A stretch of 5,415 nt of DNA, from contig DAOWDW010000041.1 in the NCBI GenBank assembly GCA_030638845.1, positions 1-5,415 of the forward strand. The letters run 5' to 3'. A program made the position numbers and the translations under genes. The stretch comes from Candidatus Peregrinibacteria bacterium (GTDB taxonomy: Bacteria > Patescibacteriota > Gracilibacteria > Peribacterales > Peribacteraceae). Within the stretch, counting starts at the first letter, position 1. Each line of letters opens with the position of its first letter. The notes below the pieces were generated by a model. That model was not told the origin of the DNA. It searched no databases and saw only the letters and a program-made list of their open reading frames with translations. Shown here one piece after another: positions 1 to 5,143 of this stretch.

Positions 1-2880
1 AATACAGGAAGTGTATCTACATCTTCTACAGATTTGATTGATTTCAATAATAGAGATAGTGCACAGACAACAGTTCTTTGTCCTGTGGATGAGGCAGACT
101 TAAAACTAACCAAGAGCGGACCAGCTACTGTGCAACAAGGAGACACTGCCGACTATATTTTAACAGTTGCAAATCTAGGTCCAGATACAGCAACTAATAT
201 AGTTGTTAATGATATATTGCCAGCAGGAATGACATTTAATGCTCAATCTGATAACAGGTGTTCATTAAATCCTGTAAATTCAAATATAGTTGAATGTTCT
301 TTGGCAACTCTACCAAATGGAAATAGTAAAGCATTCACTATTATTGTAGACATAGATCAAAATGCACAGTGCGGTATTCCACTTGTAAATAATGCCAATG
401 CAACATCTGGTACATATGACCCTGATAATTCAAACAATATTAATAAGAGTGCATCTACAACTGTAGATTGTCCTACTGTAATTCCAGAAGCAGACTTAAC
501 TCTTATTAAGAGTGGTCCTGCAACTGTAAAAATTGGAAACACAATTTTATACTCTCTTACAGCATTTAACTACGGACCAGACACAGCAACAGGAGCAAAA
601 ATAACAGACAATATTCCTACAGGAACTACATTTAATACAACTCATAGTGATGGAATATGCTCAAGCTCTACAGGTAGCACAGTTACCTGTAACTTAAATT
701 CTATTAAATCTGGAGAATGGAAAACAATATTTATAGCTTTTGATGTCTCTCAATCTATTGCTTGCCAAAGTACTATAGAAAACATTGCAAGTGTAGAATC
801 TGCAGTATTCGATCCAAATACTTCAAATAACAACAACATAGCTTCGCCTACATCTGCTACGGTAACATGTGATCCTACAACGTTTAGTATTACCAAATCT
901 GATGGAAGAACAACAGTACTAGCAGGTGAAACTCTTACTTACAGTATTACTGTAGAAAATACGTCTGATACAAATGCAACATATGTAACTGTTATAGATA
1001 CCCTACCAAACAATTTAGAATTTCAATCTGCTAGTACTGGAGCAATAGTTTCTGGCTCCGGAAAAGTAATAACATGGGACAATCTTTCTATAGCAGCACA
1101 TACAACTTCAACTTTAACTCTTAGTGCTCTTGTCCCAAATACATTAAATGCAGGAACAATAATAAGTAATACTTCAGAAGTATTTGGAGGACCTTCTACT
1201 TCAGATACAACAACTGTAGAAGATGTAGGTTCACCAAATGTAATAATTACAAAAGATGGACCTACAAGTGCTATGCCAGGAGATAGTATTGTTTACACAC
1301 TTACAGTAAATAATACAGGAACAGCAAAAGCAGAGAATGTACGCGTAACAGACATTATTCCTGCAGGACTGGTTTATTCACCAGGGCTTTCAACCAACAC
1401 ATGTACACAAAATGGTGGAGAAGTTAAGTGTGAAAAAATCTCTCTTGAAAAAGGAAGCTCAGAAGTATTTACACTTATATTTGGAATCCCTAAGACTCAA
1501 AGTTGTAATAGTATAATTACAAATATTGGTGCTGTAACAACAGATGGAGCAAATCCACATGAATCTACTGCATATACTATGATTACATGTCCACCAACCC
1601 CAACATTCAGCATTTCTAAGACTGATAACAGAAGTGAAATAGATGTTGGACAAACACTTTCATACACTATTACTGTTACCAACACTTCAAGCGTATCTGC
1701 AACTGGAGTAACAATAATAGATACTCTTCCATCTAATGTAAGCTACCAAAGTGCAAGCAACAACCCAACAAGAAATGGAAGTGAAGTTAAATGGGAAAAT
1801 ATATTTATGAATGCAGGTGAAACACGAGTATTTACAGTTCAAGTAATTGTTAATACTGGTACTCCAAACAATACTGTTCTTACAAACAAGGCAGAAGTAT
1901 TTGGAGGTCCATCTGCTTTAGACACAACAACTGTAAAAACAGATGACGATGATACTGGAGAAATAAATGTAGAAGTTTCTGATTCTCCAGACCCAATTTT
2001 GGTTCCTTGTGAAGATAGAATTGAGTACAGAATACGTATAGAAAACTCTTATAACACAAGTAAGTCTGTAGACATTGTTGCTACTATTGATGCAGATACA
2101 AAATATATTTCATCATCCGATGGAGGAGACGAAGAAAGTAATACTCGAATAGAGTGGGATAATGTAAGTATTCCAGGAAATGATGGATACAGAATAATAA
2201 GACTTACAGTTAGTGTAGATGAAATAGATGTTATAGATGGAGATACACTTCACTTAAACGTAACTGTAGATGGAGACAGTGACAGTGAAAGTACACGAGT
2301 AGATATAGTACCAAACTGTGGCGGAAACGAAGCAGGAACAATATCACTTACAAAAAGAGCAGACAGAAGTGAAGCTCAACCTGGAAGCATAATTTCATAC
2401 AATATTACAGTTAGAAATACTGGAAACACTACAGTTGATGACTTAGAAGTTATAGATAACTTCCCTATTAGCGACATGACAATAGAGCGCGTAGAAGGAG
2501 GATCTGTAATTGGAAGTACTATTCAATGGAATATAACAACTCTACCTTCAGGAAGCTCACAAACACTTCATTACCAAGCAAGACTAAACAGTACGCTAAC
2601 TCATGGATATGCAGTGCATAACTCCGTAGAAGCTCATTCACCAGATGCACTAAATATTCCTCAGGCAACTGAAACTGTACATATTATTAAACAGCTTCCT
2701 CAAACTGGATTAAATGACTATTCAGATGATGGTCAAGCGTTCTTAAGTGCTACAACTAAAGATAACCAACCAGCAAATACAACCGGAACAGCTGGAACAC
2801 TTGGATTCATTGTTTGGACTAGCATTCTCTCTCTAGGTATGACAGCAGGCGGAATACTTGGAAGAAGATTTATATTCTAA
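1..2880 (+). CDS. DUF11-repeat surface protein with LPQTG motif, 5'-truncated
   Basis: This is the C-terminal 959 residues of a secreted, surface-anchored repeat protein. The frame is open from base 1, so the start and signal peptide lie upstream; the TTG at 34 is not a credible start because repeat sequence precedes it. Seven DUF11-type Ig-like repeats of about 120-130 residues begin at nt 94, 490, 880, 1237, 1603, 1963 and 2338, after the tail of an eighth. Most open with a (T/S)KxxxxxxxxG..(L/I).Y..TV.N sequence and contain a D.(L/I)P motif. The end has LPQTG (2695-2709), a 29-residue polar linker, a TM helix (2797-2862) and an RRFIF tail. DUF11 proteins are typically extracellular; adhesion or cell contact is inference. 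Cysteines occur almost only in some repeats, as spaced pairs. The gene ends at a strong terminator. The class is secure; the ligand and anchoring route are unknown. Confidence 0.9.
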   Translation, partial: NTGSVSTSSTDLIDFNNRDSAQTTVLCPVDEADLKLTKSGPATVQQGDTADYILTVANLGPDTATNIVVNDILPAGMTFNAQSDNRCSLNPVNSNIVECSLATLPNGNSKAFTIIVDIDQNAQCGIPLVNNANATSGTYDPDNSNNINKSASTTVDCPTVIPEADLTLIKSGPATVKIGNTILYSLTAFNYGPDTATGAKITDNIPTGTTFNTTHSDGICSSSTGSTVTCNLNSIKSGEWKTIFIAFDVSQSIACQSTIENIASVESAVFDPNTSNNNNIASPTSATVTCDPTTFSITKSDGRTTVLAGETLTYSITVENTSDTNATYVTVIDTLPNNLEFQSASTGAIVSGSGKVITWDNLSIAAHTTSTLTLSALVPNTLNAGTIISNTSEVFGGPSTSDTTTVEDVGSPNVIITKDGPTSAMPGDSIVYTLTVNNTGTAKAENVRVTDIIPAGLVYSPGLSTNTCTQNGGEVKCEKISLEKGSSEVFTLIFGIPKTQSCNSIITNIGAVTTDGANPHESTAYTMITCPPTPTFSISKTDNRSEIDVGQTLSYTITVTNTSSVSATGVTIIDTLPSNVSYQSASNNPTRNGSEVKWENIFMNAGETRVFTVQVIVNTGTPNNTVLTNKAEVFGGPSALDTTTVKTDDDDTGEINVEVSDSPDPILVPCEDRIEYRIRIENSYNTSKSVDIVATIDADTKYISSSDGGDEESNTRIEWDNVSIPGNDGYRIIRLTVSVDEIDVIDGDTLHLNVTVDGDSDSESTRVDIVPNCGGNEAGTISLTKRADRSEAQPGSIISYNITVRNTGNTTVDDLEVIDNFPISDMTIERVEGGSVIGSTIQWNITTLPSGSSQTLHYQARLNSTLTHGYAVHNSVEAHSPDALNIPQATETVHIIKQLPQTGLNDYSDDGQAFLSATTKDNQPANTTGTAGTLGFIVWTSILSLGMTAGGILGRRFIF
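1177..1218 (+). repeat. Direct DNA repeat, copy 1 (end of R3)
   Basis: This 42-bp stretch encodes EVFGGPSTSDTTTV. It matches 37 of 42 bases with 1894-1935, where the end of R5 encodes EVFGGPSALDTTTV. The other repeats lack this closing sequence. It points to a comparatively recent duplication, or to gene conversion, between R3 and R5. Confidence 0.7.
1894..1935 (+). repeat. Direct DNA repeat, copy 2 (end of R5)
   Basis: This is the partner of 1177-1218, offset by 717 bp, about the length of two repeat domains. Three of the five differences are in third codon positions; the other two change TS to AL. The offset fits duplication of a two-domain cassette (Cys-less unit plus Cys-bearing unit). 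Confidence 0.7.
2695..2877 (+). other. C-terminal LPQTG motif, linker and membrane anchor
   Basis: QLPQTG directly follows the last DUF11 repeat. In classical sortase substrates LPXTG is followed almost at once by the hydrophobic helix and a positive tail. Here 29 polar residues (nt 2710-2796, rich in Asn, Thr, Asp and Gly) intervene before a helix of about 22 residues (nt 2797-2862) and the tail RRFIF. Seen: all elements of a sorting signal, but with stretched spacing. Inferred: either sortase cleavage at a site held away from the membrane, or simple C-terminal membrane anchoring with LPQTG as a relic. No sortase gene lies in this window. Confidence 0.6.
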
Positions 2881-2892
2881 AAGTAAAATAAT

Positions 2893-2933
2893 AAAAGACT
2901 CCCTCTCGAAATAACTCGATTGGGAGTTTTTTA
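2893..2933. terminator. Bidirectional hairpin terminator between convergent genes
   Basis: The left arm (2898-2909) starts ACTCCC and ends TCGA; the right arm (2916-2927) starts TCGA and ends GGGAGT. They form a 6-bp and a 4-bp helix split by a 2x2 internal loop, with AATAAC as the apical loop. On the plus strand the hairpin runs into TTTTTT (2927-2932), ending the surface-protein transcript 18 nt after its stop. On the minus strand it is followed by CTTTTATTATTTT, a weaker U-rich tail that can end the pth transcript. The pth stop codon (2931-2933) lies inside the plus-strand T-tract, so one element serves both operons. Confidence 0.85.
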
Positions 2934-3479
2934 TAAACGACTTAATACAAAATCTCTTACAATATCTGAAATATTATTCATTGATTTATTTATCTTATTT
3001 TCTTCATCTGGACTTGGGGTACTAAGTACCCAAGCAGAAAGATCTTCCCCATTACTTGGAGCGCCAAGGCCTATGCGCAGACGCGGAAAGTCATCTCCGT
3101 AAAGAGAATGAATAGATCTAAGTCCATTATGAGTACCTGGACCTCCTTTTTCACGCAAACGCAACTCCCCTACTGGCAAATCTATATCATCACAAATAAT
3201 TAAAATATCTTCTGCAGGATTTAACTTATAAAAATCAACAACCCTATTAACCGAATTAATACTTAAATTTACAAAAGTTGTAGGCTTTAAAAGAAGTACA
3301 GAAGCATCTTCAATTATTGCCTCTTGCCCTGTAGCAAGAAACTTTTGTATATCCTTTTCTTCTGATTCTTTGTATTTCTCTGCAATGTTGTCTATTGCCC
3401 TAAAACCAACGTTATGACGAGTTTTAGCATATTGCTCTCCAGGATTTCCTATGCCAATAATAACAAATGATGGTTTCAT
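2931..3479 (-). CDS. pth: Peptidyl-tRNA hydrolase (Pth)
   Basis: This 182-residue protein is of usual length for bacterial Pth, the cytoplasmic esterase that frees tRNA from peptidyl-tRNAs dropped by ribosomes. Family motifs appear in order: GIGNPGEQYAKTRHNVGF (residues 9-26) with N12 and the catalytic H22; KPTTFVN (65-71) with substrate-binding N71; DDIDLPVGELRLR (97-109) with D97, equivalent to E. coli D93; GGPGTHNGL (112-120) with N118; and FPRLRIGLG (131-139). Small departures are Val for the usual Met in TFMN and Thr for Gly in GGHNG; the catalytic set is intact. The ATG lies 3 nt after the stop of the upstream PH-domain gene and in the same frame (TAA-ATT-ATG), with no Shine-Dalgarno sequence, so translation may be coupled. 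It should be essential. Identification is secure. Confidence 0.97.
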   Translation of the reverse strand: MKPSFVIIGIGNPGEQYAKTRHNVGFRAIDNIAEKYKESEEKDIQKFLATGQEAIIEDASVLLLKPTTFVNLSINSVNRVVDFYKLNPAEDILIICDDIDLPVGELRLREKGGPGTHNGLRSIHSLYGDDFPRLRIGLGAPSNGEDLSAWVLSTPSPDEENKINKSMNNISDIVRDFVLSRL

Positions 3480-3482
3480 AAT

Positions 3483-4094
3483 TTACTCGTCAATATCTTC
3501 ATCATCTTCAAATTCTTCTAACTGAACTTCTCTTGCAAGAACAGTAGCAAGTATTTCCTGAACATGCTTAGAATCCTTCAAATTTTTAGAATGCATGTAC
3601 TCCTCCATATATTTCATAATTGCCATTTCAACTTTTCTAGGCTGACTTACATGATCTAACGTTATAGTATTTCCTGTAGATACCTTTTCAACACTAATTT
3701 CTCCATACCTTAAAATAGTGCTTGTTATGCCACAAATCTCATAACTAACTCCTTGAATATCACTATACAAAATCCTTGTAGACTGCCTATGAAACCAACC
3801 ATGCCAAGCAATGTCAACAATCCCCTCACTAGAAATTAGCCAAGCATCTAAGTAGTAATCAAAGAAATTACGAAATAGCCAAATAAGAGAAAGCATAGCC
3901 CAAATTCCAACAATGCCTAAAGCCATTGGAGAAGCATAAAAACTTCCAAGCAAAAGTAAACAAAGGAAAAAAGAAACACTGGGCCAAAATAAAAATTTAA
4001 ATCCAACAAGCCAATGCTTATGCACAATAAGGTGACACTCTTCATCATCTTCTAAGTGTTTTTTAAATAACCATTGATTTAACTTATCTTTCAC
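3483..4094 (-). CDS. Membrane bPH2 (DUF304-like) domain protein
   Basis: This 203-residue membrane protein has an N-terminal region (1-30) rich in charged residues and His. Two hydrophobic helices follow (about 32-52 and 56-74). A bacterial PH-like domain (about 80-165) has the family pattern D.W.ISSEGIVDI..HGWFHRQS, then SDIQGV, G.TST.LRYGEI.VE and HVSQPRKV. The tail has a helical stretch (about 172-192) and ends very acidic (EEFEDDEDIDE). bPH2 proteins are mostly of unknown function; a membrane-associated scaffold role is only an inference. The start is GTG at 4094: an in-frame stop lies 15 nt upstream and no earlier start exists. There is no Shine-Dalgarno site, but TACACT lies 7 nt upstream, suggesting a leaderless mRNA. 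It is the first gene of a two-gene operon with pth. Confidence 0.85.
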   Translation of the reverse strand: MKDKLNQWLFKKHLEDDEECHLIVHKHWLVGFKFLFWPSVSFFLCLLLLGSFYASPMALGIVGIWAMLSLIWLFRNFFDYYLDAWLISSEGIVDIAWHGWFHRQSTRILYSDIQGVSYEICGITSTILRYGEISVEKVSTGNTITLDHVSQPRKVEMAIMKYMEEYMHSKNLKDSKHVQEILATVLAREVQLEEFEDDEDIDE

Positions 4095-4101
4095 AAAACG
4101 A

Positions 4102-4107
4102 AGTGTA
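4102..4107 (-). promoter_or_regulatory. Putative -10 element (TACACT) of the PH-pth operon
   Basis: Read on the minus strand, TACACT is followed by 7 nt (TCGTTTT) and the GTG start. A -10 hexamer here places the transcription start at or within a base or two of the start codon, so the message would be leaderless. The same layout occurs before lepB on the other strand. No convincing -35 is seen, and the TG extension found in the lepB copy is absent. Confidence 0.5.
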
Positions 4108-4133
4108 CCTTAGAAATATAATTTGTTCTACAC

Positions 4134-4154
4134 CTTAAAAATTGCAATTTTAAG
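4134..4154. repeat. AT-rich imperfect palindrome in the divergent intergenic region
   Basis: CTTAAA, one unpaired A, the self-complementary ATTGCAAT, then TTTAAG form a 21-bp dyad. It lies near the middle of the 117-bp region between the divergent PH and lepB starts, where a shared operator could sit. AT-rich DNA yields such dyads by chance, so a regulatory role is only a possibility. Confidence 0.35.
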
Positions 4155-4195
4155 TAATAATAAAACAAAAGTATTTTCTCTACATAGTACTGAGA

Positions 4196-4204
4196 TGCTA
4201 CACT
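4196..4204 (+). promoter_or_regulatory. Putative extended -10 (TGC-TACACT) of lepB
   Basis: TGCTACACT resembles an extended -10 (TGnTATAAT). Seven bases (TCATTTA) separate the hexamer from the lepB ATG at 4212, so transcription would begin at about the start codon and give a leaderless message. The 9-mer recurs exactly at 4900-4908 before secE. No good -35 is visible, which is tolerated by extended -10 promoters. Confidence 0.6.
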
Positions 4205-4211
4205 TCATTTA

Positions 4212-4835
4212 ATGGAATTAATAAAAAAACATGGATTTCTGTACCACACTGCAGATGTTGTTCTAAACGTAATTATAATTATTGCCATAGTTGCTGCTAT
4301 TAGAACTTTTTTAGTTTCTCCATTCCAAGTTGAAGGTAGTTCTATGATAAACACACTAGAAGATAATCAATACATAGTAATTAATAAATTGGCTTACCAT
4401 ATTGGGTCACCAGAAAGAGGTGATGTAGTAGTATTTAGACCTCCAAATGATGGCAAGAAATACTACGTAAAACGAGTAATAGGCATACCTGGCGATCATG
4501 TAATTATAAAAGATGGATTTGTTTTTATTACACCAAAGAATGACAATGAAGAAATTAAACTAGATGAAAAATACTTAAATGAAACAAATTATGGTCACAC
4601 ATATAAACATCCACCGCAACAAGAAGACACTAGAGAAACTCCTTTCGACATACCAGAAGGAAGTTATTTTCTTTTAGGAGACAATAGAAAAGGAAGCCAA
4701 GATAGCAGGACATTTGGCTCAAAAGATCCCAAACTTGCATCTGTACCAGAAGAAAACATAAAAGGGCGTGTGTGGTTTATTGCTCTTCCTATTAAGAAAA
4801 TACATGCAATTAAGCCTCCAATGTACCATTTTTAA
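4212..4835 (+). CDS. lepB: Signal peptidase I
   Basis: This 207-residue membrane serine protease (S26 family) removes signal peptides from proteins exported by Sec or Tat. One N-terminal TM helix (about 14-33) anchors it with the catalytic domain outside. Box B reads VEGSSMINTL (40-49) with nucleophile S44. Box D reads YYVKRVIGIPGD (84-95) with general base K87. Box E reads GDNRKGSQDSR (156-166), followed by the ENIKGRVWF (181-189) typical of the C-terminus. The usual Pro of SMxPTL is Asn47; the catalytic dyad is intact. The ATG is preceded by TACACT at 7 nt and lacks a Shine-Dalgarno site. It is divergent from the PH-pth operon and upstream of secE. It would be expected to process exported proteins such as the surface protein in this window. 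Identification is secure. Confidence 0.96.
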   Translation: MELIKKHGFLYHTADVVLNVIIIIAIVAAIRTFLVSPFQVEGSSMINTLEDNQYIVINKLAYHIGSPERGDVVVFRPPNDGKKYYVKRVIGIPGDHVIIKDGFVFITPKNDNEEIKLDEKYLNETNYGHTYKHPPQQEDTRETPFDIPEGSYFLLGDNRKGSQDSRTFGSKDPKLASVPEENIKGRVWFIALPIKKIHAIKPPMYHF

Positions 4836-4880
4836 TGGTTTAGGAAGCCAATTTATTAGTTAAACTTAAAGGAAATCTTC

Positions 4881-4908
4881 TTGCTTCCATATAAGATTTT
4901 GCTACACT
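4881..4908 (+). promoter_or_regulatory. Putative promoter of secE-nusG
   Basis: TTGCTT (4881-4886, a 3/6 match to TTGACA), a 16-bp spacer and TACACT (4903-4908) with an upstream TG form an extended -10 promoter. The 9-mer TGCTACACT is identical to the lepB element. The predicted start, about 4915, falls on the first G of the terminator stem 4913-4936, leaving a leader of about 34 nt before secE. The -35 hexamer lies in the loop of the AAATCTT/AAGATTT dyad. Confidence 0.5.
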
Positions 4909-4912
4909 ATAT

Positions 4913-4936
4913 AAGCCTCCGTGAGAGGCTTTTTTT
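4913..4936 (+). terminator. Intrinsic terminator after lepB
   Basis: AAGCCTC (4913-4919), loop CGTGA and GAGGCTT (4925-4931) form a perfect 7-bp stem that runs into TTTTTTT (4930-4936). It lies 77 nt after the lepB stop and 12 nt before the secE ATG, so it should end lepB transcripts. It also coincides with the predicted 5' end of the secE transcript, where it could act as a leader hairpin or attenuator. Confidence 0.8.
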
Positions 4937-4948
4937 AAAACTCTAACA

Positions 4949-5137
4949 ATGCTTAAAATTTCACGTTACTTTACTGGCGCTTTAGAAGAATTACACCATG
5001 TTAGATGGCCAACAAGGCAACAAGCTATACGTCTATCCATTATTGTTATTGGTTTTGTAGCAATTTCTACAATAGTATTTGGCGCTATAGACTACATTCT
5101 CTCTCAAGTTGTGAATATTATTCTTTCTTCTGTTTAA
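4949..5137 (+). CDS. secE: Preprotein translocase subunit SecE
   Basis: This 62-residue protein is a typical minimal SecE, the small subunit that clamps SecY in the protein-export channel. An amphipathic N-terminal part carries the hallmark EELHHVRWPTRQQA (13-26), matching the conserved E(L)..V.WPT(R/K) of the family. A single TM helix follows (about 30-50). The ATG is the only start possible: an in-frame TGA lies 25 nt upstream and no other start codon intervenes. No Shine-Dalgarno site precedes it (CTCTAACA-ATG). It is followed after 6 nt by nusG, the order common in bacteria. Identification is secure. Confidence 0.95.
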   Translation: MLKISRYFTGALEELHHVRWPTRQQAIRLSIIVIGFVAISTIVFGAIDYILSQVVNIILSSV

Positions 5138-5143
5138 TTTACT

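Larger units (their letters stand above)
94..2691 (+). repeat. Seven tandem DUF11-type repeats (R1-R7)
   Basis: Repeat boundaries by nucleotide: R1 94-489, R2 490-879, R3 880-1236, R4 1237-1602, R5 1603-1962, R6 1963-2337, R7 2338-2691. Positions 1-93 are the tail of a preceding unit ending in a Cys (nt 79) like R1, R2 and R4. Two subtypes are visible. R1, R2 and R4 carry four cysteines each. R3 and R5 have none; they share a TFSI(T/S)K opening, an IDTLP core, a W(D/E)N motif and an EVFGGPS end. R6 is the most divergent: it lacks the TK opening, is rich in Asp and Glu, and has two cysteines near its ends. R7 is cysteine-free. Family assignment rests on these motifs; boundaries are good to a few residues. 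Confidence 0.85.
4836..4948 (+). other. lepB-secE intergenic region
   Basis: This 113-bp gap holds no open gene and no recognisable tRNA. It contains a dyad (AAATCTT at 4873-4879 and AAGATTT at 4893-4899, 13 nt apart), a promoter-like TTGCTT...TACACT, and a terminator hairpin. A second possible pairing is GGAAGC (4843-4848) with GCTTCC (4883-4888), 34 nt apart. The two pairings overlap in space and could be alternatives, but no ligand-binding fold is recognised. Confidence 0.5.

Noticed and set aside
34..36. TTG as a start codon for the surface protein
   Set aside because: The frame is open to base 1, and the residues before it align with the tail of a DUF11 repeat, so the gene is truncated by the window edge.
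357..1685. Minus-strand open frames within the surface-protein gene (357-542, 1459-1653, 1497-1685)
   Set aside because: Short, mutually overlapping, no recognisable domains, and antisense to clear repeat coding sequence.
94..2691. CRISPR array or transposon-type repeats
   Set aside because: The repetition is at protein level, with units of about 360-390 bp and diverged DNA; there are no short identical repeats with spacers and no terminal inverted repeats.
2920..3102. 60-residue plus-strand frame over the end of pth
   Set aside because: Antisense to conserved Pth coding sequence and starts inside the terminator; no family resemblance.
4836..4948. A tRNA gene before secE, as found in many bacteria
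   Set aside because: No cloverleaf arms or TTCGANNC T-loop sequence; the hairpins present fit a terminator and a dyad.
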